Shown: positions 24,310 to 33,067, numbered from the stretch's first letter. The stretch is DNA of 43,897 nt from Clostridia bacterium (GCA_017472255.1 JAFUQU010000007.1:1-43897), one strand, 5' to 3'. Notes: generated from the letters alone by a model not told the origin. Numbers and translations are program-made.

Positions 24310-25743
24310 TCAGTCGAAGTAAACATCGAGAATGTTCTTCTGGACGCTGTCTTCCACGGCGGCCTTGACGCCTGCCCAGTAGCTGGACAGCTCCTGCGTG
24401 CCGGCAATCATATTGCGGACGCTGAAGCCGCTGACCGCTTCGTCGTTGAAGGAAGCGCATTCGCGGATGATCGGAACCATCTGCTCGGATTCGGTGTCGC
24501 GGGCGGTTTTGACGGTGAGCACCACGTCGAAGAAGGCGGGAACGGTCGTTTCATAGGAAACGGAAGCCATGCATTCCAGAACCGCGCCGGTGAAGGACAG
24601 ATTGTTGTTGGTCACGGGGATGTAGGTCAAGCCGGAAGTGTTTTGCACGCGGCAGTTGTAATTGTCCTGCGCCTCGTCCAGCTTCGGATAGGGAACGAAG
24701 CCGAAGTCGTCCTCCATATCGCGGAAGGTGGGCGCCAGCGACAGATGACCGTGAACGAACAGCAGCCGTCCGCTGGTAAAGGCGGTGTTGAAGATGCCGT
24801 AGGTGTTGTATTCGTCCGCAGCGCCGTCCAGATTGAAAACGGAACGCATGGCGTCCACAATGCGGATGTTCCGCTCGGTTTCGACGTTCAGCACCGGCTG
24901 ACCGTCGGATTCGTTCTTAAGCAGGATGTCGCCGCCCAGACCCATGAACATGGCGGGAACGGATTCATAGCCCCAGCCCCAGTATCCGATTTGGTCGGTT
25001 TCGAAGTTGATTTTGGTGTCGCCGTCGATATCGACGGTGCCGATTTCCACCATCTGGCGGAATTTGTCGATGGTCCACGTGCCGTCCAGCACGTCCTGAT
25101 AGGGGTATTCCAGCTGATATTCGTCGAACAGCCGCTTGTTGAAGAACAGGCAGTTGGTGGAAGTCAGCGTGGCGATGTTATAAAGACCGGTCATGGCCAT
25201 GATCTTATCGCCGTAGTTGATGTCGCGCAGGCAGTTGGCGTACCAGTAGGGCTTGGAGAAGTCCACATAATCCAGCCCGTTCCAGTCGGTGAAACAGCCT
25301 TCGGCGATCAAGCCGGGCATACCGGTGTGCTGCACGTGGATGTAGACGTCGTAAGTATCGTCGCCCGACATGATGAACTGGCGGATATTGTTGGTTTTAA
25401 TCGCCTGACCGCCGCCGGTGCCGTCAGCGGGGTCGTCCACGTAGGTCAGCGTAATGCCCAGACGTTCCTCAACCACGCGGTTGCGCTCGTAAATGGCGTC
25501 GTCCATCACGTCGCCGGTTTCTTCCTCCACGTGGTAGTCGGAATTGCCCGTGGCCAGATACATGACGAATTCCTCGCCGTCAAAGCGGAGGTCGCCCAGA
25601 TCGTCAAGGTAGGCTGGCTCGGTTTCAGCGGGCGTGGTTTCGGCGGTGGTGTCCTCCGATACGGCTGCGGAGTCGCAGGAAGCCAGCGTCTGGGACGCGA
25701 GAAGCGCCACAAGCAGGAGGGATAAGAGTCGTGTTTTCTTCAT
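24310..25743 (-). CDS. extracellular solute-binding lipoprotein (family copy B, 477 aa)
   Basis: A substrate-binding protein of the ABC-transporter type. The signal peptide MKKTRLLSLLLVALLASQ leads to lipobox LASC, then a Thr/Glu-rich linker, then the two-lobed binding fold with DDTYDVYIHVQHTGMPGLIA, DINYGDKIMAMTG, FNKRLFDEYQLEYPY, DVLDGTWTIDKF and DDFGFVPYPKLDEAQ. It is probably a sugar or oligosaccharide binder. No permease or ATPase gene is in the window, so it must share a transporter encoded elsewhere. The ATG at 25743 follows AAAGGA; upstream residues MCETQKGLKR overlap the ribosome site and are rejected. It is one of two intact tandem copies plus a wreck. Confidence 0.88.
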   Translation of the reverse strand: MKKTRLLSLLLVALLASQTLASCDSAAVSEDTTAETTPAETEPAYLDDLGDLRFDGEEFVMYLATGNSDYHVEEETGDVMDDAIYERNRVVEERLGITLTYVDDPADGTGGGQAIKTNNIRQFIMSGDDTYDVYIHVQHTGMPGLIAEGCFTDWNGLDYVDFSKPYWYANCLRDINYGDKIMAMTGLYNIATLTSTNCLFFNKRLFDEYQLEYPYQDVLDGTWTIDKFRQMVEIGTVDIDGDTKINFETDQIGYWGWGYESVPAMFMGLGGDILLKNESDGQPVLNVETERNIRIVDAMRSVFNLDGAADEYNTYGIFNTAFTSGRLLFVHGHLSLAPTFRDMEDDFGFVPYPKLDEAQDNYNCRVQNTSGLTYIPVTNNNLSFTGAVLECMASVSYETTVPAFFDVVLTVKTARDTESEQMVPIIRECASFNDEAVSGFSVRNMIAGTQELSSYWAGVKAAVEDSVQKNILDVYFD

Positions 25744-25793
25744 TCTTTTCAATCCTTTCTGTGTTTCACACACAATAAACTGAGTACGGCTCT

Positions 25794-25822
25794 ATTATAC
25801 CACCATTTTGCTCAAAAGTCAA
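25794..25822 (-). promoter_or_regulatory. promoter of binding-protein copy B
   Basis: On the minus strand, TTGACT and TATAAT with 17 bases between. The spacer and about 40 nt downstream are almost identical to the promoter at 27419-27447, so the promoter was duplicated with the gene. Confidence 0.8.
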
Positions 25823-25857
25823 TCGAAAAGAATGCGAAATAAGTGCGACATAACCAA

Positions 25858-25892
25858 CAAAAAAGCGCCCCACATTTTGTGCGGGGCGCGAG
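25858..25892 (-). terminator. terminator after binding-protein copy A
   Basis: GC-rich hairpin GCGCCCC and GGGGCGC with a poly-A run on the plus strand (U tract on the minus strand), 25 nt after the stop at 25917. Confidence 0.82.
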
Positions 25893-25916
25893 AATGTAAA
25901 ATTTTATGTGCGGATT

Positions 25917-27368
25917 TTAGTCAAAGTAAACATCGATGATGTTCTTCTGAACGTTTTCCTCAACCTTGGCCTTGACGCCTGCCCAGTAGGAAGCCAGTCC
26001 CGAGCTGTTGACAGCGCTGTTCACGGAGAAGCCGCCCGCTGCCTCATCGTAGAAGGAGCAGCTTGCCTGAATGATGGAGATCATCTGCTCGGACTCGGTG
26101 TCGCGGGTGGACTTAATGGTCAGCACGGTGTCAAAGAAGGCGGGGATGGTGGTCTGCTGGGAAACGGAAGCCATGCGCTCCAGAACCGCGCCGGTGAACG
26201 CCAGATCGCTGTTGGTCACGGGGATGTAGGTCAGGCAGGAGGTGTTCTGAACACGGCTCTTGAAGGTTGCCTGATCCTCGTCCAGCTTCGGATAGGGAAC
26301 GAAGCCGAAGTCGTCCTCCATCTCACGCAGGTTGGTGGCGAAGCTCAGACCGGCGTGCAGGAAGAGAACCTGACCGCTCTCAAACGCGGTATTGAAGATA
26401 CCATAGGTGGACCATTCCGCGTTGGCGCCGGGAAGCTCGAACAGCTTCTTCATGGAGTCGATAAGGCGGACGGTGCGCTCGTTGTCGATGTTAAGTACGG
26501 GCATACCGGTCTTCTCATCCTTCAGGCAGACGTCGCCGCCCAGGGAGATGAACATACCGGGATACTGCTCGTAGCCCCAGCCCCAGTAACCGACCTGGTC
26601 AACGCCGAATTCGATATTGGTATCGCCGTTCAGGTCGAGAGTGCCTTTTTCCACAAGCTCGTAGAATTTATCAAACGTCCAGGTTCCGTCCAGAACCATC
26701 TGATAGGGATAATCCTCCTGTAACTCATCGAACAGGCGCTTGTTGAAGTAGAGCACGTTGGCGGCGGTCAGGGAGTTCAGGTGATAAGCGCCGGTCATGG
26801 CGTAAATCTTGTCGCCGTAGTTGATGTCCTCAATGCAGAGCTGATACCAGTAGTCCTTGGTCAGGTCGAGGTTGGGGATGGTGTTCCAGTCCACGAAGTT
26901 GCCCTCGGCGATCATGCCGGGCATACCGGTGTGCTGCACGTGGATGTAAGCGTCGTAGGTATCGTCGCCGGCCATGATGTACTGCTGGATGGCTGCGGTA
27001 GCCTGAGCCTGAGAGGTGCCGTCGGTAGAATAGCCGCCGTCAACATAGGTGAGGGTAATGCCCAGGCTCTCCTCAACCTTACGGTTGCGGGCAAAAACCG
27101 CGTCGTCCAGCACATCGCCGGTTTCTTCCTCCATGATGTAGGTGTTGTGAGCGTCTTCTCCTGTGCCGTGTGCCAGGAAGAGCGTGAATTCCTCGCCGTC
27201 GAAACGGAGGTCGCCCAGATTATCAAGGTATTCGGGCTCGGTTTCAGCGGGGGTGGTATCACCGGTGGTGGTATCGCTGCCGGAGGAACTGGTTCCGCCG
27301 CAGGAGACCAATGTCTGGGACGCAAGAAGCGCCACAAGCAGGAGGGATAAGAGTCGTGTTTTCTTCAT
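25917..27368 (-). CDS. extracellular solute-binding lipoprotein (family copy A, 483 aa)
   Basis: Paralogue of the gene at 24310, with the same signal peptide and lipobox (LVSC) and the same landmarks: DDTYDAYIHVQHTGMPGMIA, DINYGDKIYAMTGAY, FNKRLFDELQEDYPYQ, VLDGTWTFDKFYELV, DDFGFVPYPKLDEDQ and a VYFD end. The N-terminal signal is almost identical between copies while the binding lobes differ at many positions, as expected if they bind different ligands. The ATG at 27368 has AAAGGA upstream. It has its own promoter and terminator, so it is a single-gene unit. It lies between copy B and the VWA surface protein. It probably docks to a distant ABC permease. Confidence 0.88.
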   Translation of the reverse strand: MKKTRLLSLLLVALLASQTLVSCGGTSSSGSDTTTGDTTPAETEPEYLDNLGDLRFDGEEFTLFLAHGTGEDAHNTYIMEEETGDVLDDAVFARNRKVEESLGITLTYVDGGYSTDGTSQAQATAAIQQYIMAGDDTYDAYIHVQHTGMPGMIAEGNFVDWNTIPNLDLTKDYWYQLCIEDINYGDKIYAMTGAYHLNSLTAANVLYFNKRLFDELQEDYPYQMVLDGTWTFDKFYELVEKGTLDLNGDTNIEFGVDQVGYWGWGYEQYPGMFISLGGDVCLKDEKTGMPVLNIDNERTVRLIDSMKKLFELPGANAEWSTYGIFNTAFESGQVLFLHAGLSFATNLREMEDDFGFVPYPKLDEDQATFKSRVQNTSCLTYIPVTNSDLAFTGAVLERMASVSQQTTIPAFFDTVLTIKSTRDTESEQMISIIQASCSFYDEAAGGFSVNSAVNSSGLASYWAGVKAKVEENVQKNIIDVYFD

Positions 27369-27418
27369 TCTTTTCAATCCTTTCTGTGTTTCCCACACAA
27401 TAAACTGAGTACGGATAT

Positions 27419-27447
27419 ATTATACCACCATTTTGCTCAAAAGTCAA
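27419..27447 (-). promoter_or_regulatory. promoter of binding-protein copy A
   Basis: On the minus strand, TTGACT and TATAAT with a 17-base spacer. Near-copy of the promoter of the neighbouring paralogue. Confidence 0.8.
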
Positions 27448-27484
27448 CCAAAAGAAATCAAAATAAGTGCGACACAACTACCAA

Positions 27485-27516
27485 AAAAGCACCTCGTTTT
27501 TTGTGCGGGGTGCTTT
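27485..27516 (-). terminator. terminator after VWA surface-protein gene
   Basis: AAAGCACCTCG, T-rich loop, CGGGGTGCTTT: hairpin with U-rich 3' side on the minus strand, 30 nt after the stop at 27546. Confidence 0.8.
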
Positions 27517-27545
27517 CTTTTGTGAATATGTGTTATTTCACAGGA

Positions 27546-30500
27546 TCAGATGCGACGTTTTTTCACACCGATTGTGATTGCTGCCACCGCCAGAGAAGCT
27601 ATCGCCAGCACCGCGATCAGCACGAAGCTGCCGGTATCGGAGGTCTGCGGAGCTTCGTCAGGCTCGGAGGTATCAGCGGGCGTGGTGGTGTCCCTCGGAA
27701 CGGTCGTGGTATCCTTGGAAACGTTGGTGGTGTCCTGGGGAACGGTTGTCGTATCTTCGGGAACCGTGGTGGTGTCCTGGGGAACGGTTGTCGTATCTTC
27801 GGGAACCGTGGTGGTGTCCTGGGGAACTGTGGTGGTATCTTCGGGAACCGTGGTGGTGTCCTGGGGAACGGTTGTCGTATCTTCGGGAACCGTTGTCGTA
27901 TCCTCGGGAACGGTCGTGGTGTCCTGGGGAACGGTGGTGTCGGTCACTTTGGGCGTAGTGGTTTCATCGGGCTTTGTGGTCTCGGTGTCCTTGACCTTGT
28001 TGGTGAACTTCGCCGTCGCGCCGACTTCGGTGATCGTGCCATCGGCGCCGGTGGAAGTCATCGTCCAGCCTTCGGGCGTTTCCTCGGAAACGCTGTAGCC
28101 GATGCCAACGGGCAGTCCGCTGGCGGTCACGCTGCCGCCCTGACCCAGCTTCACGGCGGCAACGCCATTCTTGAAGGTCAGGTCGCCGTATGTGCCGGAC
28201 AGGTCACAGTCAAGCTCGATGGTGAACAGGAACGTGGTGTCGATATCGTCGGAAAGGGTGCCGTCCGCGTTGCGGATGGTTTTGGTAACGGTCAGCGACC
28301 CGGTCTTGGTATCGTCCTTATCCTTGTGGTTGGTGAAATTTACATTCGCGCGCTCGCCGCCTACGATTGTGCCGGAAGCGTCGCCGTCGATGGTCGTTGT
28401 GTAACCGTCGCCGTCCAGCTCGGTTACGCTGTAGGTCGTGCCTTCAGGCAGACTGAGGATAACCTTCGACTGACCGTGGCTCAGCTGGATTTCGGCATAA
28501 CCGTCGGTGAACTGCACGCCGCTGTAGGATTTGTTCGCCTGCTCGTCGGTGAGACCGCTCAGCTGGATGCCGAAGGTGAAGAGCTGATCCTTATCGCCCC
28601 CGTTACCGGTGACGGTTTTGGAAATGTAGAGGTTGCCGGTGGTGGGGTCAGCCAGGAAGATCTTGTTGTTGACAATATCCGCTTGAGCGTTGACATTCTT
28701 AACGATGGTTCCGGTGCGTCCGGAGTAGGACACGGAATGATCGTAAGTGTCAGTCTCGGTGACTTCGTAGGTGATGCCCGCCGGGAGATAATCCGCGGTG
28801 ATCGACTGATTGTGCGACAGCGTGAATTTTGCCACGCCGTTCACGAAGGTCATATCGCCGAATTTGCCGTTCAGCGGTGCGGAAAGCTTCACTTCAAAGG
28901 AGAAGGGGTAGGTTTTGTCCCCCACATTGCCGGTAACGGTCTTGCTGACGGTCAGCGAGCCGTAGGGGTAGTGGTTGGTGAGGGTGAAGGCGTAGTCGCC
29001 GTCCTCGTTGATGCTGAACGTAATGTCGTTGTCGGCACTGTGCGTATAGTAGGGAAGCGCGGTTATCTCGCGGACGGCGTAGAATTTATCGCCGGGGAGA
29101 TTGGTCCACGAAGCGGTGGTGGTGCTGCCGTTCAGCACGGCGGTCAGGGGATTGCCGTCGGCGTCGGTTACGGGGGTAAGCACCCACTTGCCGGTTTCGG
29201 CGTCCTTTTCCTGGGTGAAAAGCTGGACGGTGATATCCCCGCGCAGCAGGGCAAAGTTGTCATCGTCCCAGACTTTGGAAACGCTCACGTCCACCAGCGG
29301 TACGTTGGTGAAGGTGACGGGAGCTTCGGAGGTGATTTCAACCTTTGCGCCATCCTTGTCGATGTAGTAGATTTTGTCGTACTCGGCAACGATGGTGTAA
29401 GCGGTGTTGTTGGGCAGATAGCGGTCGGTGTTCTGCTCGGTGAGGGTGTAGGTGTGACCGGAGGGGATGTTGTCAATCCAATATTCGGTCAGACCGTCCA
29501 GAATGTTCGTGCCGGACATGGACTGCATATCCACGATGCTTACCGACCGATCGTCGGGGTGGATTGCCGCGCAGACGGGGCAATCGTCGTTATGCGTCAG
29601 CGTGAACTTGACGCTGCCGTCCCTGTATGCCTGCTGACGCTGGGTCAGCGTGCCGTCCTCGCTCATGTAGGAAAGCAGCTTGTGGATGTTTAGCGTGCAG
29701 AGGTAGCCCTTAACCGAGGGAATGGGGAATTCGATGGATTTATCGCCGGAAATGATGCCGTCATCAATCGTCCGGTAAGTCAGCTTGGTCGTGCCGTTGG
29801 TGTCGTAAGCCTGATTCTCGACGAAATCGCCGGTCTTGTTGATCAGCACTTCGTTGGTCAGGCGGACGCGGTATTTCAGCGTGTAGGTGTAGTAGGTGGT
29901 GTTTCCGTCCTTGCTGAGGGTATAGCCGGATTTTTTCAGATCCCAGTTGATGGAGCTGTTGTCGGCGTTATAGGATGCGGTGTTGTCCGCTTTTTCCTTC
30001 AACGCGCCGGAAACGCTGGTGTAGCCGTCGGCATAGGAATACTCGCCGTTCGTCTGCACATATGCGCCGCTCTCGTCCTTGGTGTAGAAGGAGATAAACT
30101 CCAGCTTGCCTTCGGGATTGTTGGGAATCGGGTCGGTCGATACCCACGATGCCTGTACTGCGTGCTCGTTGAGGGTTTTGATATCCTTCATAATATCATT
30201 GTACGCATCTTCCAACGCCTTGTAGCTGGAGCCGTCCACATAGTAGTTGGAACCGATTTTTGTTGCCAGCCAGTTGATGTAGTTGGAAGCGTACTCGCCC
30301 TTGCCGTTCTGCTGGGTTACGCAGCTGCCGGTTGTGGAATGCGAGCAGTCAACAACAGAGAATTCGACGCCGTTGCGTCCGTTTCTTTCCAAATTGTCAA
30401 TATTCTGTCCATCGATGTTGATACCGATGGAATAGATTTTTGTACCCGCATTTTTAATTCTCTGTGCTTCGTCCTGTGCGCGCTGAGCGGCTTTATCGCT

Positions 30501-31361
30501 GTAGCTGGTACCGTACAGGCAGTATCTTCCGGTCGCGCTGTCGTAAAACACGCCATCGGTGCCGGGAGTACCGCTGTCGCTCACGGGATTCCAGCCCACG
30601 ATGGTATCCGTGCTGGAAGCGTCGCTCTGGATATATGTAGTCGGGAAGCCGTCAGACAGGAAAATAATGTATTTATTATTCTCATTTCTGTCGGCCAGCA
30701 GATTCTGTGCCATGCGCAGACCGGCTTCGATATTTGTGAAGCGCTTCGAGCTGGAAGAATACTTTGAATCCAGAATATCGATATCGCCGTCCAGCTTCAT
30801 GTTGTCCAGCCCATTGATTTTTTTGGTCAGGCTGTCGGACGCACTGGCGTTTGTGCAGTTTACAAAGCCGTCTGTCACATTATGCGCGTCAGTGGCAAAG
30901 GCCACCAGCGCAATTTCGCGGTTGACGGTCAGTCCTTGCGAATTTGTGCAGAATGTCTGCACAAACTGAATCGCTGCATCCTTGGCAACCTGATATTGAG
31001 ACGATTTGTTGCCATTCCTATCGGTCATGGTTTTTTCGACCATCGTATTGGAAATATCCATCACAATAACCGCAGCCATATCCTGCGCCTTGAGAATTTC
31101 CTCGATGTTCTGTGTGGTCTTAACTTCCAGCGTGATGTCGAATGTATTTTCGACTTCGGTCGGGGCGATGGTCTTGCTGACGGAAACGCGCCCATCCGTA
31201 GAAGTGTTCGTGCCGCCGGAATTGACAATCTGCGCGGCGTTGGCGGATGTGGTCTCGCCCTCCGCCATCGTTGCGACGGGCAGGGCAGCGGCAACAAGCA
31301 GCACTGCCATTGCAATGGCAAGCACACGCAGAATATTACCTCTTCCAAATATTTTTCTCAT
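27546..31361 (-). CDS. large cell-wall-anchored VWA/Cna-B surface protein (1271 aa)
   Basis: A secreted adhesin or pilin-like protein. The signal peptide ends near VATMAEG. A von Willebrand A domain spans about 95-400, with a MIDAS-like DISNT in VIVMDISNT. A Cna-B-type domain begins at VSVSKVWDDDNFALLRGDI. At least three isopeptide-type repeats each start with a Lys-containing strand (GSLTVSKTVTG, NLYISKTVTG, GSLTVTKTI) and contain a conserved Glu strand. Then comes a Thr/Pro-rich stalk made of 14-residue repeats (DTTTVPEDTTTVPQ), the sorting-like motif PQTSDTG, a hydrophobic segment and the basic tail KKRR. The motif differs from LPXTG, so a matching sortase is expected elsewhere. The start has a strong GGGAGG site. 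Confidence 0.92.
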   Translation of the reverse strand: MRKIFGRGNILRVLAIAMAVLLVAAALPVATMAEGETTSANAAQIVNSGGTNTSTDGRVSVSKTIAPTEVENTFDITLEVKTTQNIEEILKAQDMAAVIVMDISNTMVEKTMTDRNGNKSSQYQVAKDAAIQFVQTFCTNSQGLTVNREIALVAFATDAHNVTDGFVNCTNASASDSLTKKINGLDNMKLDGDIDILDSKYSSSSKRFTNIEAGLRMAQNLLADRNENNKYIIFLSDGFPTTYIQSDASSTDTIVGWNPVSDSGTPGTDGVFYDSATGRYCLYGTSYSDKAAQRAQDEAQRIKNAGTKIYSIGINIDGQNIDNLERNGRNGVEFSVVDCSHSTTGSCVTQQNGKGEYASNYINWLATKIGSNYYVDGSSYKALEDAYNDIMKDIKTLNEHAVQASWVSTDPIPNNPEGKLEFISFYTKDESGAYVQTNGEYSYADGYTSVSGALKEKADNTASYNADNSSINWDLKKSGYTLSKDGNTTYYTYTLKYRVRLTNEVLINKTGDFVENQAYDTNGTTKLTYRTIDDGIISGDKSIEFPIPSVKGYLCTLNIHKLLSYMSEDGTLTQRQQAYRDGSVKFTLTHNDDCPVCAAIHPDDRSVSIVDMQSMSGTNILDGLTEYWIDNIPSGHTYTLTEQNTDRYLPNNTAYTIVAEYDKIYYIDKDGAKVEITSEAPVTFTNVPLVDVSVSKVWDDDNFALLRGDITVQLFTQEKDAETGKWVLTPVTDADGNPLTAVLNGSTTTASWTNLPGDKFYAVREITALPYYTHSADNDITFSINEDGDYAFTLTNHYPYGSLTVSKTVTGNVGDKTYPFSFEVKLSAPLNGKFGDMTFVNGVAKFTLSHNQSITADYLPAGITYEVTETDTYDHSVSYSGRTGTIVKNVNAQADIVNNKIFLADPTTGNLYISKTVTGNGGDKDQLFTFGIQLSGLTDEQANKSYSGVQFTDGYAEIQLSHGQSKVILSLPEGTTYSVTELDGDGYTTTIDGDASGTIVGGERANVNFTNHKDKDDTKTGSLTVTKTIRNADGTLSDDIDTTFLFTIELDCDLSGTYGDLTFKNGVAAVKLGQGGSVTASGLPVGIGYSVSEETPEGWTMTSTGADGTITEVGATAKFTNKVKDTETTKPDETTTPKVTDTTVPQDTTTVPEDTTTVPEDTTTVPQDTTTVPEDTTTVPQDTTTVPEDTTTVPQDTTTVPEDTTTVPQDTTNVSKDTTTVPRDTTTPADTSEPDEAPQTSDTGSFVLIAVLAIASLAVAAITIGVKKRRI
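27690..27950 (-). repeat. 42-bp tandem repeats encoding the Thr/Pro stalk
   Basis: The stalk-coding DNA consists of alternating near-identical 21-nt units encoding TTVPEDT and TTVPQDT, giving a 42-bp (14-codon) period repeated about five to six times, with small variations. Because units are multiples of three, changes in copy number keep the frame and alter stalk length. Confidence 0.85.
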
Positions 31362-31431
31362 GTAAGTTCCTCCCTAAAAAACATACATATGGGTATCATA
31401 CGCTGAAATCCTACATTTCAGCTATGAGTAT

Positions 31432-31459
31432 ATTATAACATACTTTTCGCAAATTGCAA
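31432..31459 (-). promoter_or_regulatory. promoter of VWA surface-protein gene (TTGCAA type)
   Basis: On the minus strand, TTGCAA and TATAAT with a 16-base spacer and a TG before the -10 (TATGTTATAAT), about 70 nt before the start codon. Confidence 0.6.
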
Positions 31460-31540
31460 GGGCTTTTACAAATGTTTTTCGTAATTTATGAGCAATAATC
31501 AATTACAAACTAAAATCCATGTCGAATTCCTTGCAATTTA

Positions 31541-31578
31541 ACAAAAAACCAGCGCCATGACTTTCCAGTCATGGCGCT
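31541..31578 (-). terminator. terminator after hydrogenase operon
   Basis: AGCGCCATGACT, loop TTCC, and the exact complement (12 bp), with a run of T residues on the minus-strand 3' side. It closes the rex-hydrogenase operon. Confidence 0.88.
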
Positions 31579-31627
31579 ATATGCACATCTATATGGTCGT
31601 TTTTCCCTCAATTGTCACCGCGCGAGT

Positions 31628-32557
31628 TTACTTCAGCACTACGCCCAGCGCGTCGCCAATCGTTTTTTCCATGGCTTCCTTGCCGTATTTATCCACGTCC
31701 GCCTTGTTCTTCTCGCCGTGGGTCAGACAGCCCGCGCCGCCGATGCAGCCGCCGACGCACGCCATGCCTTCGATGAAGTTGTTCGGCAGCAATCCCTTGG
31801 ACGCCTTCATCAGCGCAAGCTTGCAGGCTTCGATGCCGTCGCAGGCGACGGGCTTCAGCTCGAAGTCCAGCTTCTGCTCCTTCACCGCCTGTGCCACCGC
31901 GTCGGTCAAACCGCCGCTGCGGGCGAATATTCTGCCGTAATAGGAAGCATTATCCAGCACATCCTCGGGAAGGGCGGTCAATTCGATGTCTCGTGCGTCA
32001 ATCAGCGCCTGAAGCTCCTCGAAGGTGATGCAGGCATCCACCCACGGCTTCACGCTTTCCAGCTGAACCTCCGCCTTTTTGGCGGTGCAGGGACCGATGA
32101 AGACAATCTTCGCGCCGGGATCGGTTTCCTTAATGTACTTGCTGATCGCTGCCATGGGAGACAGATTATGAGAAATCTTATCCACCATCGTCGGGAAATT
32201 CTTCTTAATGTAGGCGACAAACGCCGGGCAGCAGGAGGACGTGAGGAAGCCCTTTTCCACCAGCTCCTGAGCCTCCGTCCACGCCACCATGTCTGCGCCG
32301 AGAGCCGCCTCGGCCACGTGATGGAAGCCCAGCGCCTTAATGCCGCTGATCACCTGACCCAGCTTGGCGTAGGTGAACTGGCTGGAAATGGAAGGCGCTA
32401 CCACCGCGTGCAGCTTATATTTCGTGTTATCCTCACTCTTTTTGATCAGATCGATCACGTCGAGGATGTAGGACTTGTCCGAAATCGCGCCGAAGGGACA
32501 GGTGTAGACACAGGCGCCGCAGGCGATGCATTTGCTGTTGTCAATTTTTGCCGCCAT
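31628..32557 (-). CDS. [FeFe]-hydrogenase-like protein, C-terminal part (after in-frame stop)
   Basis: Continues the same reading frame as the gene at 32603-33067 beyond a UAA codon. It begins within the ferredoxin-like region (CIACGACVYTCPFGAI, one 4Fe-4S cluster) and contains the H-cluster domain with all three Cys motifs in altered form: TSSCCPAF for TSCCPxW, GPCTAKKAE for MPCxxKxxE, and EGMACVGGCIGG. These variants recall the poorly studied monomeric group B-like hydrogenases. There is no ribosome site before the first ATG at 32557, so separate translation would be weak. With the upstream part the product would be about 479 residues, the normal size of intact relatives. Confidence 0.85.
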   Translation of the reverse strand: MAAKIDNSKCIACGACVYTCPFGAISDKSYILDVIDLIKKSEDNTKYKLHAVVAPSISSQFTYAKLGQVISGIKALGFHHVAEAALGADMVAWTEAQELVEKGFLTSSCCPAFVAYIKKNFPTMVDKISHNLSPMAAISKYIKETDPGAKIVFIGPCTAKKAEVQLESVKPWVDACITFEELQALIDARDIELTALPEDVLDNASYYGRIFARSGGLTDAVAQAVKEQKLDFELKPVACDGIEACKLALMKASKGLLPNNFIEGMACVGGCIGGAGCLTHGEKNKADVDKYGKEAMEKTIGDALGVVLK

Positions 32558-32599
32558 GGTTTCGGAGTCGTGGGAAATGGCCTTGATTTTGCAGGAGGA

Positions 32600-32602
32600 T
32601 TA
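32600..32602 (-). other. in-frame UAA interrupting the hydrogenase gene
   Basis: Reading through gives RPC, stop, SSCKIKAI: both flanks are in one frame with no indel and match the continuous sequence expected of intact relatives (RPC, a residue usually coded by CAA, GAA or similar, two residues, CK.KAI). A single base change explains it. Confidence 0.85.
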
Positions 32603-33067
32603 GCAGGGACGGGTGCGGCGGCGGATGGCGCTGTAGGGGCAGGCCTTGGCGCAGGCGCCGCAGTTGACGCACTTCGACGTGTCGATATGCGCCTTCTGAT
32701 GCTCATCCGAGAAGATTGCGCCCTTTTTGCAGGCGTCCTCGCAGTGATGGGCGATGCAGCCCCGGCAGTCCATGGTGATTTCATAGCCGGACACGGGGCA
32801 TTCGTCGCAGGCGATGTCGATGACTTCGATGACGTTGGGATTGGATTTGTCGCCGCCCATGGCCAGCTTAATGCGCTCGCCCACGATGGCGCGCTCCTTG
32901 TAGATGCAGCAGCGCATGGAAGGCTTGGGTCCGGGAACGATGATTTTGGGAATCTCGGTGATGTTTTCCAGCAGATTGTCGTTGAACGCCGCCCGCGCTA
33001 CCTCGCGCAGAACTTTGTATTTCAGATGCTGAACTTTGGTGTCAAATTTATGGATTTTCTCTGGCAT
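32600..33067 (-). CDS. [FeFe]-hydrogenase-like protein, N-terminal ferredoxin part (ends at in-frame stop)
   Basis: The N-terminal portion of the same hydrogenase-like polypeptide, 155 residues to the UAA. It starts MPEKIHKFDTKVQHLKYKVL, then the conserved MRCCIYKERAIVGERIKLAM, a Cys-rich region (ACDECPVSGYE, CRGCIAHHCEDACKKGAI) and a 4Fe-4S motif CVNCGACAKACPYSAI. The ATG at 33067 has AAAGGA 10 nt upstream; an earlier in-frame Met at 33106 is less likely. If UAA is really read as stop, a cluster-binding fragment without the catalytic domain is made. It is the last gene of the operon after the SpoIIE-type phosphatase. Confidence 0.8.
   Translation of the reverse strand: MPEKIHKFDTKVQHLKYKVLREVARAAFNDNLLENITEIPKIIVPGPKPSMRCCIYKERAIVGERIKLAMGGDKSNPNVIEVIDIACDECPVSGYEITMDCRGCIAHHCEDACKKGAIFSDEHQKAHIDTSKCVNCGACAKACPYSAIRRRTRPC

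Noticed and set aside
27690..27950. Regularly spaced repeats that could suggest a CRISPR array.
   Set aside because: Units are contiguous 42-bp coding repeats without unique spacers, in frame within a surface protein.
27501..29693. A 730-codon plus-strand frame rich in Gly-Asn-Arg repeats.
   Set aside because: It is the reverse reading of the surface-protein stalk repeats and has no ribosome site or signal.
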